DNA of 64,000 bases from Pohlia nutans (GCA_022496805.1 CM040087.1:9994001-10058000), one strand, 5' to 3'. Numbered from the stretch's first letter, positions 22,360 through 34,671 are shown. A program made the numbers and translations. Notes: generated from the letters alone by a model not told the origin.

Positions 22360-22390
<31 letters not shown>

Positions 22391-23385
22391 TGGGTTGGGC
22401 ATAGGGTGCTGCTGAACCCTAAATGGCAGCCGCAAAAAAAGAAAACAAATTTTTTAATTTTTTTTTCTTCTTTTGGTTAGCCATGGGGTGCTGTTGAATC
22501 TTAAATGGCGGCGCACCCAAAGATCCTCCCATCTCCCTCATTTCCATCTTCATCTCCCTCTTCATCTCCCTCTCTATGTTCATCTCCCTCTTCATCTCCC
22601 TCTCTATGTTCATCTCCTCTCCATCTCCCTCCCCTCTCCTCATATAATTATATATAGGGGAGAGGAGAGGGTCTCTCCTATTCACTCTCCCTCTCCCTTC
22701 GCTCTCTTCTCCCCTATATATATGAGGAAAGGGGAAGGAGAAGAAGAGGAAGAAAAGAGATGGGAGGGTATTTGGCTGCGTGGCCGCGCACCCCAAAGGC
22801 TAAAAATAGTAAATTTTCAAAAAAATCCCAAAAAAAACAACATTGATGTTTTTTAGAGAAATTTTTAACCAATTTTATTTAAAGTCAAACATGTTTATGA
22901 AATGAGCGCACTTGGCTAAGTGCTTAAATAGAAAATTGCGTGTTTTAAATCCACGATTGCAATCACCAATATTTTGTATAAAATTTGAAACTTGAAATTG
23001 GAATTTCTTTTGTAATTTGATTACAAATAAGATTTGACCATGTGTACATGCAATTTGTTGTGATTGGTTGAAATGTATTACTCTAAATGAAGTGATTTTT
23101 GGAGATTTTTTGGTTGCTTAATTTTGTGAGTTCACTTTTTTAAGAGCGTTTTTTCACTAGAATTTTTGAAATTTTGGGTGAATCGCTACAATATGAATTG
23201 AGGCATGAAAATTTCACAAATCATCTCCTTTCCTCGCTCTTTTCTAAACAGATCACACATCCATGAATCTAACTTCCCATCAAATATATAGTAAAAAACC
23301 CACACTGCAGAAAATCAATGACGGATGAAAAAATTGAGTTTGATTATGTACATCGACCACTTTCTGGATGGTTGAACGTTTAAGA
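21894..23385 (-). mobile_element. Inverted group 2 TTAA element with nested insertion
   Basis: Starts at the TTAA (21894-21897) that also ends the previous element and reads TTCCTAAACGTCC. Homology to the inverted group 2 element runs to about 22010, is interrupted, resumes at about 22955 (ATTGCAATCACCAATATTTTG) and ends at GGTTGAACGTTTAAG without a TTAA. Confidence 0.65.
22012..22950. mobile_element. Nested inverted-repeat element with CT-rich core
   Basis: Imperfect terminal inverted repeats: AAAACACAATTCGCTATTTA then GCACTTGGCC at the left, and GGCTAAGTGC then TTAAATAGAAAATTGCGTG at the right. It interrupts a group 2 TTAA element. The core is polypyrimidine with a 30-bp tandem repeat (CTCTATGTTCATCTCC, about 22545-22625) and a short AT palindrome around 22640-22660. 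Non-coding; the long open frames here are low-complexity artefacts. Confidence 0.55.
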
Positions 23386-24631
23386 CGTTTATGATTGCAG
23401 TGGAATAAATTGCACAAATTTTTCAACCTCCAAAACAAAAGCATTCAAGTGAACACACTCTCGCCAGAGAACAATGGTACTTTTTCGTTTTCGATTGTAC
23501 TTGATAGAATCCTTGAAAAGGGCCAATTCTATCATTTTACTCCAAAAATACAATTAAATAGTCAACTATAAATAAAAAGATGATTAGCTTATTATAATGA
23601 ATTTAGGTGTAAAGAGTCTAGTCACAAAGATAGAACCTTTTGGCGATTTCATTTGTACCTTATCTTCTTACATCTGAAATTCTTCAGATGTAAGAAAATT
23701 TCTTCAATTATTTCTTCAATCATAATTTCTTCAATTATTGTATAATAAATAAAATTTGAAAATTTTAGAGATGAAAAATAACAAAGGATACTATGAAAAA
23801 GGGTATCAAAAGTACATTTAAAATAATCCAAATCTTGATCACAAGAATTATGATTTAATATTAAAGCACATTTATACTCTACAAAACAGTAAGATTCTAC
23901 AGTAAATATTTAGACTATAATAAAGATTAGTTCAGGAAATGAAGTACAGTTATAGTAATCACAACTTGTAAGTTGGAAATCACAGGGTTTGTTTTCGGTT
24001 AAAGAACCAAGGTTGATTTTCCAAGTTCGGTCAGCTTAGTATGGAATGAGTATTGATTCTCAATTATTGAGATTTTTTGTGGTGATTCTACTATTTGTAA
24101 CAAAGATGGGATGGTAGTTTGTGTGCGTAGATGATGTATAGATCAAAAGATACAATCATGCAAAAGTGAAGAACCTAATTGTGGGCAACTCTTGAAAAAT
24201 TTCATGCAATGAGCTATGCATCTGAATTTTTGTACACAATGAGCTAACGCCCTGATATACAGAAGCGCAAATTTATTTTAGCAAATCTGTGACTAAACTT
24301 TGCATTTTGGGCATTTTCAAAAAGTTTAAAACTTGGGCAATAAACCAAAAATAAAAGTGCAACCAACTTTGAAGCTTATAATCTTACCATTGAAGAACCT
24401 TGAACGGTTGAAATTTATTAGGTTGTAATAAATTTAAGTTGGTTGAAATATCCTATGGTTGAATCGGTCAAAAATGTTTCAAATAAAAAACTATTTGTCT
24501 TTTTATGAGAAGGGATATTTAAGAGTGTTTGAAGAGAAACATAGTTGTGGTCCTTTAGAGGTAAACATTATTGTTCATTAGACTTAGCATAACTTGCTAT
24601 ACTTCTATGCATCACTCTAACACCATATTGA
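23386..24631. other. AT-rich intergenic sequence, nothing recognised
   Basis: Short direct repeats of CTTCAATTATTTCTTCAAT around 23700 are the only structure seen. Confidence 0.4.
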
Positions 24632-25260
24632 GAACATCTCCACTAGTACTCTGGATAGCACTTTGGTTATGGATAAATGGATGAGATTGGGTTGATGAAC
24701 AATTTATTTGGACCATGATCCTGAATAATCCACTTAAAACCAAGGCCCGCTAAATCACTCAAAGTAGTCTATCTTCTCTTCTTCACTGCACATCATAATT
24801 ACATAATCCATGTGTGGTGACTTACGAGTGGCTCACTTACTATTTTCAAGAGTTTAATTGAGTGATGTTGATGCGAGAACTACACTTGTCATTGACATTA
24901 CGAACGGACACTTTATTCACGCCGGCCCTTTCTTTAGGGTCGGTGTTTCTATCTATCTATCTATCGAGAACTACATGGTGAGGTCTAATTTTTTGGATGA
25001 CCTTTCAATTAATGTAATCCAGAGTGCAACACTAAATAGGTAGATTAGTGTTAGATAATTATAAGATTTGAAAATATTATAGATTTTTACTCTCGACAAA
25101 AAAAAATTACCAAAGACATTGATTCCAATACTATTGAAAGATCCCCATCTTGACCAATATAGAGGGTAAAAAAATTGGTCAACAGTAAAAACTTACATCA
25201 TATTTATGTAAATTAATGTATCTAACACTAATCTACCTATTTAGTGTAGTGGAGATGCTC
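24632..25260. mobile_element. PIF/Harbinger-type MITE, TGA duplication
   Basis: Ends GAACATCTCCACT and AGTGGAGATGCTC, flanked by TGA at 24629-24631 and 25261-25263. The right end carries CACTAATCTACCTATTTAGTG, whose first part is inverted at about 25033-25050, so the interior is partly palindromic. A retroposon is nested at 24885-24964. Confidence 0.75.
24885..24964 (+). mobile_element. Retroposon copy, (TCTA)n tail, 11-bp duplication
   Basis: The core matches the copy at 1968-2080 very closely (CATTGACATTACGAACGGAC, then CACGCCGGCC) and ends in (TCTA)n. It is flanked by CGAGAACTACA at 24874-24884 and 24965-24975. The copy is 5' truncated further than the one at 1968. Confidence 0.8.
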
Positions 25261-25263
25261 TGA

Positions 25264-25564
25264 CAATAACCTTGATCAAGTTTCTATATTCAGAGTGAGT
25301 ATTGAAGAACAGCACATGAGACATACAAATGATGCACCAATCAAAGAGTAAACACGTGTCAGATGAAATTCGTTATCAAACCAATGGATGAACTTCATCG
25401 AGGGATGAGAGCATAAAGCCAACACATTGAAGCGCTACTAAAAGAATTAATGTATGGAGATGCATGAAATATTCCATCTAAGGACTCACAAATAATATTG
25501 CAAATGCTTGCCATCGATAGTACTATAAGTCTAAATGAAATACCGGCCTACCATGGATTGCACA
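25264..25564. other. Intergenic sequence, nothing recognised
   Basis: No gene, repeat family or signal supported. Confidence 0.4.
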
Positions 25565-26118
25565 TTGACCCCTAAGCTCCCAAGAGATCATTTCTTTCGG
25601 TCACTATTCGTTCTTAACGGGCTCTCCGGGAAAATATTAATAATAATAATAATTTTAATTTTTTATAAAAAAACACGATATCAAGTCTACTTTCCAATGC
25701 AATTTGAGTCATGTCAATATGAGTTAAACTCCACCGGGGATAATTTTTCAAAGTGTATCACCTCAACATTGTCTAAGTGTTATAAAATCTGCTATTTGGA
25801 AAAAAGCAATGATGTTCCCTCCATCATTTCTTTTAATTTTTTGAAGTTTACAATAGGTAAACCAATTTGAACTGATCATGCTAAATTTTAAACTCTAAAA
25901 GGGAAATTTATAATTTTTACAATTTTTCAAAGGTTAATGCTTTTCAATTCATTAAAGAAATATCTGAAGTTTTTTTTTGGAACTTTGACCGTACGGATAA
26001 GCTGTAGAAATGATGCCCTACATTTTTCTGTTGAATCAAACTTCATGAAACATATAGAAGGCGCATATTATAACACATCTATGTTTTGTCCAATACCCCT
26101 CGGGTTTTTAGGGGTTAA
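25565..26118 (-). mobile_element. Inverted group 1 TTAA element
   Basis: Left flank TTGA (one change from TTAA) with CCCCTAAGCTCCC; right end TTTTTAGGGG with TTAA at 26115-26118. The interior is the reverse of 7177-7725. Confidence 0.7.
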
Positions 26119-26486
26119 GCTCTCAGAAGGTTTGGAGAAGGATATTACTTGTGTCAATACCTTGTCTTGGAAGCCATGTTTAAATATATTCAAACGTTTA
26201 TTTTGTACAAGTCACATCTGTTCATTTTTCCTTTTGTACATAATACCCTACCATGGGCATATTTGAAAACTTGTTCCAATGTAGTGTTGTTGGCTTGTAT
26301 ATCCCAAACTAGTTGGTTTGTTGGTTTTTCATAAATACACTAACTCCGCATTATCCAACCAAGGGTTTGTGGGAGGTAGGTCCTCTCTCCATATATTACA
26401 TTATCTATTGAAATATAAAAAACGGACAAAGCAGCCCTACACATCTCCATCCCTCTACATTCTCTTTCTATCCAAATAAATTACTT
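26119..26486. other. Intergenic sequence, nothing recognised
   Basis: No supported feature. Confidence 0.4.
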
Positions 26487-27030
26487 TTAACCCCTAAGTG
26501 CCCAATCAACGATAGTATGCTTGATTTTTGGTCAAACGTTCAAAAAATCAAGTGTTTTAGCTTTATTGTAGTTGGTGTTTTCATTAGATGTTTAAGTTAA
26601 GTTATGATACATCTTTTGACCGTTGGAATTGGAAAATAGAAATCATTTGAAGTTTTTCCACCGTTGAGAAATTTGAAATTTGAGTGTCCAAAATACAAAG
26701 GGCTTTCTAAGAATGCTCCAATCATAGGTCTCTTTTATTTTTTTCACTTTCATATTTTTACTACTTGTAAATGTAACTTTTATCTACCTTAAATAAAAAA
26801 TTTGATATTAAATTTGACAAAAATATATTTATTTTGAATTTTTATCTTGTTTACATAATAAAATTTGTAAATATTCAATATATCTTCCAATCATGTTGAA
26901 ATTTTCGTCATACCTTCATAGTGCTGATGACTATCAATGAAAAATTATAAATCATCCAATGTGATATTTCAAGTATGCAAATTGTAGTGATTTGACTTTT
27001 TCAGAATAGGTGAGGACATTTAGGGGTTAA
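26487..27030. mobile_element. TTAA element, ungrouped
   Basis: TTAA at 26487-26490 and 27027-27030, ends CCCCTAAGTGCCC and GGACATTTAGGGG. Its AT-rich interior does not closely match the other groups by eye. Confidence 0.7.
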
Positions 27031-28050
27031 GTACTGAACGGGGAATTCTCCAAAGGAACAACAAGAATCCAATATTTTTCAATAACAACCGGTTTTATAC
27101 AAGAAGCCATCCGGTTATTACCTATGTGTCACCTAGGTAGCACCCGAGTATTACAAAATTATCTGGATTTTAACCTAAAACTATGAGTTTCAACCGATAA
27201 TTTGGCAATTCCATTCGACTTATTTTACACTAACTGCTGGATTTCTCCACACATTGCTTTTGAGTTTTACCAATGTTATCAAGAAACCCATGGCACAAAT
27301 ATTATATTTTTTAAAAGGCAAATTTGAGCCGAATCATTTCCCGACTCTAAATCCACCTGTCGACATTAATGCGAGCATTATTCACCCATGAACCCCATTT
27401 TCTGAAATTTCCATTTTGGACACTCTAGGGTCTTATTTTGGAAATTCTTTTTTGCAAATTTATGGCCGCAAATTGGGACGGATGATGCCAAGTGGCAGGC
27501 AGGACTGAGTTAACTGTTCCGCTCGTGATGGGAGAATAATCAAAGTTGCCCAGTCCCGTGTCAAAGTGGAAAGTCTACCGACCAGAGACTCACTACTAGT
27601 AAGTTAGTACCTTTTACTGCAGACTTTACCACACTGACCACAGTGGTATCTAGTGTCGGCAACTCGGTGTCGGGAGAGAATGTGGGCAAGCGCAACGATC
27701 CACGAAATTCCCATCATCTCTCCCAAAAATGCCACCAATTTTTGGCTTTCAATATATGAAATGAGTTCCCAGTTCCCAGTTGCCTTCATTCCATTCCCAA
27801 GGCTTCCCTTGAGTGCGTCATTCTCTTCCTCTCTTTGCTTGCATTGAGCTTCCTATGGTTGAGCCTGTCAGCCACTCTCTTTGTTGCTGTGCCTGTAAAT
27901 TTTGATTTTCAGCAATGTCCATTTGGAGGATTGTTAAGATCAGTGTCCTTTAAGTTGCAGCTTATTCAGTCCCTTTTTTAAGGAAGATAGTTTGATTTGG
28001 TTACCTCCGTTGTCCCCTGTTTAATACTCTGACTTCTAACCAAATCAACT
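27031..28050. other. Intergenic region upstream of an HMA-fold gene
   Basis: No gene recognised. From about 27480 the sequence is less AT-rich and may be the distal promoter of the plus-strand gene at 28525. Confidence 0.35.
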
Positions 28051-28383
28051 AGTTTTTCTCCATTACCGACTTTGATTTTAAATCCTTTCTGTGCACTATG
28101 TTCTGATAAGCGACTACTGTGGTTTTTCTCCATTACCGACTTTGATTTCAAATCCTTTCTGTGCTCTATATTCTAATAAGCAACTACTGTAGTTTTTCTC
28201 CATTACCGACTTTGATTTCAAATCCTTTCTGTGCTTCACATTCTGATAAGCAACTACTGTAGTTTTTATTCATTACCGACTTTGATTTCAAATCCTTTTT
28301 GTGCTCCATATTCTGATAAACAACTACTGTAGTTTTTCTTCATTACCGACTTTGGCTTCAAATCCTTTCTGTGCTCCATTTCG
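28051..28383 (+). repeat. 70-bp tandem repeat, about 4.7 copies
   Basis: The word CATTACCGACTTTG recurs at 28061, 28131, 28201, 28271 and 28341, exactly every 70 bp, each followed by AATCCTTT(C/T)TGTGC and, in the first four, TAAxCxACTACTGT. The array ends about 140 bp before the HMA-fold start codon, so it lies in the promoter or 5' leader. Copies differ by only a few bases, indicating recent expansion. Confidence 0.92.
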
Positions 28384-28524
28384 TGAGGATTGCTGAGTTT
28401 GGTGCTGATTTCTGAGACTTGGAATTTGAACCATTTCATGATATTTGGACTCATTGGGGATGACCTTGCAGGAAGCCTACGAGACCATATTCTTGTTGCA
28501 ACAGATTTAATTTTGTGATCGAAG

Positions 28525-29256
28525 ATGTCGTCCATGATGAGAGTAGGCCGGCGGTCTAACTCATGCTGTCGAAGTCCTGTGGGGCTTCATGAGGTATGAA
28601 TCACCTATGATTTGTGATTTGTTTGATTATGGTGTTCAGTAACTTGTAACATAATCATACTCGTTGATATGTCTGCAGATTTTTGACATATGTCACAACA
28701 CAACCGCAGCAGATTTTCGCCAAAGAGAAGAGTTGCCAGATCAACGGGTAACTATGATCTTTCTATGATTGATTTTACATTTCCAACACATCATGTTATT
28801 TAGGATCTCTAAGTCTTCAGTGTTTCATTCTCTGCAGACTTGTGTATACCTCAGTCCAAACGGAGTTCACGACTGGGAAGGTCTCAGGAGCGCACTTGCA
28901 GCAGACGGAATGGGTAAGTCATTTTTAACATAATTACTTCGCAGTTCATAGCAAGGAAAAGGTTATAACATCTTTAAAACTGGTAATTTCGTTGTTTACA
29001 TAGGAATCAAGCACTTGTGTGTCAAATCAAGATCATGTACATATTTCAGGAGATTGTCTATTGTGAGTAATTCTCTACCGGTACTTCAGAGCCCCATGCT
29101 GAATTATAAATATCTTCGTGTTTGGATGCAGAAATTACAGTGAAGGACGACATGCTTTGTATATCAGGCTATGCAACCAGAAACGATTACAATACCCAAA
29201 GAGAAATTAGAGCAACAGTAGCCAGGTATCGGAGAGGTTCAAAGAGCTTCTCTTGA
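28525..29256 (+). CDS. Small HMA-fold protein lacking the metal site
   Basis: Four exons: 28525-28593, 28679-28747, 28838-28913 and 29132-29256, giving 112 residues. Residues 1-46 are a basic, Cys/Ser-containing leader. From residue 47 the order is that of an HMA domain: strand 1 TCVYLSP, helix HDWEGLRSALAADGM, strand 2 EITVKDD, strand 3 MLCISG, helix REIRATVARYRR, and a short end KSFS. The metal-binding loop reads SPNGVHDW, with no C-x-x-C. Strand 4 is shorter than usual. The phase-0 intron before strand 1 and the phase-1 intron after helix 1 equal those of the other HMA genes in the window. An apparent exon in the last intron (about 29004-29062) was not used because it breaks the frame. Role unknown; loss of metal binding is inferred from sequence. 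Confidence 0.72.
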
Positions 29257-30047
29257 GAGGACAACTTGGTTGAAGTTGATGAATTCATTCTCTCCCAACT
29301 ACGTGGCTAGTCTAGTCTGAATGGACTTAACAAAAAAATCAAGACGAGCAGAGAATTACGAGTAGACTTCATCTAAGGAAGGTGGAGTAGAGTTTCCAAA
29401 ACTAGCTGTGACCACGAGAGATATTTTTTCTTGCAAAATAAAGCAGAGACCATGCATTTTCCCACTCGAATAGAATCTTGTAAGGGCACCTACCGACTTC
29501 ATGCTCATGTCTGAACTTCATGTGACCAATTTGGGGCTATGCATGAATGGAAGGAATAGAAGCCGGAGAAAAAAAAACGAAGGGGCTCACAATAAAACGA
29601 TTGACACCAGGATGATTTGATAAATACCTCACCAAGAGAAGCTTTCCATTTCTAGAGTTTAACAAACTCATAAATTACAGGCCTCTTTGAGGCACTCGTT
29701 GAGGCCTTAACTAGGCACAACTGCAGATAAATGAATTGACACCCCATACAGAAGTCCAATTAGACATCCTGACACTCCAAACAGAAGTTCACACCTTTCT
29801 AAATGGTGATTATGCATAAATTCAACAAGACTTAATTATCTCACTGAAAATGGCACCCATAGGTTCCAACTATCCTTCAGATCATAGAGTACTGCCTCTT
29901 CACGAACATTCAGATGTAGTAGAACCCTCAAACCACCTCCAAAGCCATTAATTATACCTTCACCCATTAGGACATCTACATTGGGTTAAGAGCAGCTACA
30001 AGAAACATAGTGCAACCATTGCAGCAAGAGCACTGCAGTCCATTACA
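29257..30047. other. Spacer between two convergent genes
   Basis: It should contain the 3' UTRs of the plus-strand HMA-fold gene and the minus-strand TBC gene. No other feature seen. Confidence 0.5.
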
Positions 30048-32888
30048 TTACCGGGAAGAGCTTTGAACAGGGGAGGAGCTTTGAACAGGGGAAGTGCTTT
30101 GAGCAGAGTCCGAAGGATTCAGCCGTTGCCCTCGTCGCTCCAGCTCCGCCATCACCGCGGGTTGCTCCTTCTTGCGTTGCTTGCTTATTGATTGCAATGA
30201 CATTATTCCAACTTTGTCAAAAGCAACCTGATCACACCAAAATTAAGAACATTAAAAAAGAGAATCCATGAAGCTTGCCTATCATCTTCAACAAGAATCA
30301 CCTTCCAGGTGTTCTGAAGGTTATAAAGATCAGGCTCAACCAACTATACCACAATGATACGGGCAGAGAAGTTTTCAACCTTCAACAGTTCGTCTGGATC
30401 ATAGGCACTACGCGTAGCCTCAGAAAGAATCTTCATCACCTCACCCACATGCTTTGCCACCAGCAGCTGCTCCTCTCGCATCTGCCAAGCATTCCATTCA
30501 CAACATCAGTCTCGAGTGCGTTTGAAAAAGAGACTTCTATTAATTAAACATGCCACTTGTCGAGTGGATCGAGCCAAAGCTGACTCTTACCTTGAAAATG
30601 GCCAAGGCCACTATAAACAAGATGCTTGCACCTTCATTGAACAGAACATCCCAAACACGCATTGCAGTCTGTCACACGTAGAATCATAGGAGAACTGTCA
30701 GCAAGTGAAAAGTAAGTGGTGCAATACTTCAAGAGAGTACAGTCATGATTCATGAAGTCCTAAGAATGTTCTGCCATTTGCAACATAACTACGAAGTATA
30801 ATATCTAAGATCGGTTTGACTGCACACCTCTGAAGGTAGGCTCTTGGCAAAGAGACAAAGGAACCACTCAGTCGTGACCAGAGAAACATCAAACTCAATC
30901 TCCTCTAGTCGTGCTGCCAACCTGAAGATTACCACAACATACAGTGCAAGATTAAAACAAGCAAATTAACGTGGCCCTATAGTGTAACCAAAACAGTTCA
31001 CCTTGTGTAACAAAAAAATCAGAACAGGGGTGCAGGTTGGACCTTGGGAGCTTCTTTCTGAGAAGGTCTTTAAAAACCCGTTGTTCTACATGGCATCCAT
31101 ACAAGTTCTCTGAATAGCAGTCATCGAACAACACGTTCTCAACTAGTACTGCCAGCATCCAAAAGGCGTCCTCTTCTTTTTTCATTACAAGCAGCAACAT
31201 TGCTGCTACAAAATTCATACCCTGTATAGAAGAGCCATATAAATCCCTCGTCAGTCCACAGAAGGTGGACAAAAGCTTCACAAGATCAAATACAATGACC
31301 AGTAACTACAGAGCTCTACCACATGAAAGAGCACAAACATAAATGAAACCCAGATAGAGTTCGCCATTCCTGAAAATCTATTGTTGAGACCATCTCATCA
31401 AGATCCCTAAAACGTCTACTTTAACCAAAGACTTACATTTCTTGGTTTTAAAATGACCAATCCGATTGATGATATTGTGAAAAAAGATAATTCAGACGGG
31501 ACCAAATTTTGAATCACCAGAATCAGTGAAGAATATAAACATGGGTTGATCAGTAAATAAATAAATTGGACAAAATAAAAGTCCCCATGCGACCTACCCA
31601 AAACTTCTTTAAAAAAATGAGTCTAACTTGCACCTCTTGGTCCTTTAGGGTTAGGGATTTAACACTTACTTGGCAATACCCAACACGAGAATCCCGGAAG
31701 GAATAGGCGACAAGAATTCGCCTCAAAGCAGCTCGCCCATCAGCCGAATCGATCCAAGGATGCGTTGGAAAAGTGCGTCCCAAATCCTGGATTTCCAAAC
31801 ACAAATCGAATGTAAAACAGAGCCTAACATAGCATTAAATGAAGTAAAAGTAATCATAGTGACGATAGCTATGCATGACAAAAACAAGTTGTAAAAAAAA
31901 GGGGGAGAATAGTTACGTGATCGATTTGACGAGTGGCAGGAGTCTCTCGTCCTTCTACGGCTGCTAACAAGTCAGAATAATAACTCTCAGGAGCCGAAGA
32001 CCTCCGCTTGCTGGCTCCAGAGACGGCACTCCACACCCGAGGCCTGAGCTGCGGGGGAATTCCACTCCTGATCAACTTTTTCAGCTGCAACGTACTGGTC
32101 ATGGTCACCAGGGACAGAGACGAGACAAAATAGCCCTCTGCTTGAGCAAAGATCTCAGGCTGCAAATACCACCCGGCACCATTCTTGGCTTCCATTGCCC
32201 ACCATACTCGACCCGTCTCCTTCACTCTCTCCTTCACCTGACGCAGTGAAAAGAATTTGCATCAATGACTAGAAAAGATAATTCTTGGCTAATTTCATTG
32301 AAAGAGCTTTAGCCAAAAGTGTAGGATACTGTATTGCAACCAAAAAAATGAAGTCAAAATGTACCAAATATAGTAAGTTGCTACAATTATATTAACCCCT
32401 AAGCGTCTCAAACGCCCAATCTGCATCACCGAACTTTGCAACGGTGGCATTTTCTCATTTTATCTCGGTTTTCTGATAGCAATACATCATTTTAAAGCTC
32501 TTATTCTACACTACAAGATCAACAGTGTCAATCGTCAGTTTCACACAAAAAGATGATTTGTAGCAGGGGCTCCAATTTTCCTACACTAAAGAAAATACAC
32601 TGTGGACGCTGGGGGTTAAAGAACCTAGAATGTTCTGCTGTCGTAAAAAGGCTGTAGCAATTTGGCATCACTGACCTGATGTATAATGGTGGCTTCTTCT
32701 CGGGACACTTCAAGGTTGAACGAGTACACATCTTGCATCTTCACCTTGGTTAGTTTTCTTGACCGCGACGGTCCTAAACTTCGCTTTGCCTTGACATCTA
32801 TTCTCTCTACGTGATCCCCTCTTTCGACGGCCCATGCTGTCGTGGGCGGAGGCTCGATGGGCGGTTCAGTGTTGAGAGCAGAATACAT
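30048..32888 (-). CDS. TBC-domain Rab GTPase-activating protein
   Basis: Eight minus-strand exons: 32888-32676, 32237-31917, 31786-31670, 31221-31043, 30921-30828, 30668-30591, 30481-30380 and 30227-30048, giving 427 residues. The Rab-GAP TBC domain spans about 125-365: IRSGIPPQLRPRVW, then the IxxDxxR arginine-finger motif I176-D177-H178-D179-L180-G181-R182-TFP, the YxQ glutamine-finger motif Y215-C216-Q217 followed by GMN, and ...DVSLVTTEWFLCLFA.. and RVWDVLFNEG, all in the usual order. Both catalytic residues are present, so it should accelerate GTP hydrolysis by a Rab on endomembranes. The N-terminal 120 residues resemble no domain I know; the C-terminal 50 are basic then Ser/Gln/Pro-rich with a repeated SSPVQS. 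The exon 4 donor is GTCCAA, a weak GT site, chosen because only it joins LPR to LAARLEE in frame. Intron 1 contains a TTAA element. Confidence 0.88.
32392..32619. mobile_element. TTAA element in intron 1 of the TBC gene
   Basis: A 228-bp element with TTAA at 32392-32395 and 32616-32619, left end CCCCTAAGCGTC, right end GGACGCTGGGGG. It lies wholly within the 438-bp intron (32238-32675), so about half of that intron is transposon. Confidence 0.68.
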
Positions 32889-34358
32889 AATGCCTGCCTG
32901 CCTTACTTGCCGAGAATCACTTGATATGTTGGCTCTCAAGGCTCACTCACTCTTGGTCTTACTCCTGATGAATGTCAAGGCTTTCTTCATTGAGAACAAG
33001 ATTCACTGAATCTTGATACTCCCGAGAATTGGGAGGAAATTCCTCGCTACGGGATCCCGAATCTCAGAAAGTGAATTCCTCAACATGTGCAAACCCTAGA
33101 TGATGCCTTGCTAGGAAAAATAGGTCTGATGCATCATGGTCCACATTTGTACTATAGCGTCGAAATTCCAACATATTCAGACCTGCACAGAGCAGGAACT
33201 GTACCGCGCTCTCCGATCATCGTGGATATCTTCACAATGTAGCTACTTGTAAGCATTTCCTCTGCGCCCTGCGTTCTCAAAGTGTGGCCGCTTCTTCTGC
33301 AAATCGAGACTTTACTAGTCAGTAATTTCCTAAGACAGAAAGCAAGGAAACAAAGGCACCAGACATGACCAAGAACGTCATAAATGTAGCCAGCTCAAAG
33401 ACACCAGCCCTCGCACCGACAAGAAACAAGAAGCGGCGCAAGCTTCGATCTGCCAAACCCTAACCACGACAAAGACATCAAGAGCCACAACATCGAAACG
33501 CACGTTGATCTAAGTTTATCTCGCTAGTAGCGAAACCTGTTCTACTACCGAGATTCGCTGCCTACCATTTTCGTCTCAAACCTTGTACCCTACGCCACCA
33601 TCGCCAACAATAAAATCCCAATAAAACCCACAACCCAAACGCTACAGACGAAGTGACTCCACCCCCAAAACAGATCTCCTCGGAAAGAGGAAGAGAACAA
33701 GGCGATGAATCTCAAGCCAACCGACAGAGTGACCATTACCGCAAGTGGCAGGGGATCATGAGCAGACAGGCTGGATGAATGAGAGAGACACGGAGCGGCC
33801 GGGCTCGTCGTCATCAAGATGAGATGATAATGCACACGAAATCCGCCATAGCCGCAGGAAGCCTTTGCTAAAGAAAGCGACCATTGCCGCCATCACCCAG
33901 TCAGTCGGATCACCTCGGAAAATGAAAAGAAATGAGCTCCGAAATCAGATCTGCAAATTATAATGGGCCTAACTTAAAACTCAGTCGATCGATCGGGCAG
34001 ATGCAAAAGCGCCGATCCACCGTTTCGTCTGTATGTCTGGATCCATGTGCGGCTCGCGGTCGGCCATTCAAGAAGCTCCGGCACACGCGAAGCAACCCAG
34101 TAGATGGATGAATGAATGAATCGTTAGGATGATTTTCTGTCGCTACGTACGTCATTCGGTGGATGATAAGTGATAACCCTAAAAAAGATGCGGTAGGTGA
34201 GTCAGTGCAGTGCTTGAACGTCAGTTGACACGTTACTCGGGGTTGGAGCAGAAACGCATGCTAATCCTCAAGTGCTGTACTAAGTTATTGCTTCACTTGG
34301 GCACCGTGCAATTCAGCAATTTTCTGTTGCAAATTTTAGCCAAATTTTTATGGAGTAA
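32889..34358. other. 5' region of the TBC gene
   Basis: A less AT-rich segment upstream of the TBC start codon that probably holds the 5' leader and promoter. Pyrimidine-rich acceptors and possible donors suggest a leader intron, but I cannot fix it. Open frames (65-81 codons) are unassigned. Confidence 0.4.
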
Positions 34359-34671
34359 GAGCATTCCCACCCATGCACGCTAGGACGAACCCTCTCAAAT
34401 TATTCATTTATATTTGAAGGGCCCTTGCACTCACACTCCCCCACTCTTGCACGTCCTTCACGTATCAAAAGTGCGCATCAAATAGTCAATGGACCAATCA
34501 CAAGTAGAATGGGAGGAATAATCATCGAATAGTCAACTAAATAGTGATTTGAAGGCCCAATTTCTAACACGCTAGAATCCAGAGTCAAGTGGTATTTTGA
34601 AAGGGCCGTTGAAACTTTTCATTTACTTCTAGAGTGTGAGAGACACTCTGAGGCCATGGGTGGCCATGCTC
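34359..34671. mobile_element. PIF/Harbinger-type MITE, TAA duplication
   Basis: A 313-bp element with ends GAGCATTCCCACCCATG and CATGGGTGGCCATGCTC, flanked by TAA at 34356-34358 and 34672-34674. The ends match those of the 3.95-kb element at 48717-52667 and the MITE at 15017-15421. Confidence 0.8.

Noticed and set aside
22419..22856. Frames of 125-127 codons on both strands, rich in Glu/Met/Arg or His/Pro/Leu
   Set aside because: Translation of a polypyrimidine tandem repeat.
28983..29062. Possible extra exon in the HMA-fold gene (acceptor ACATAG, donor GTGAGT)
   Set aside because: Including it brings an in-frame TGA at the start of the last exon; skipping it joins GM-EITVKDD, matching the other HMA genes and their phase-1 intron.
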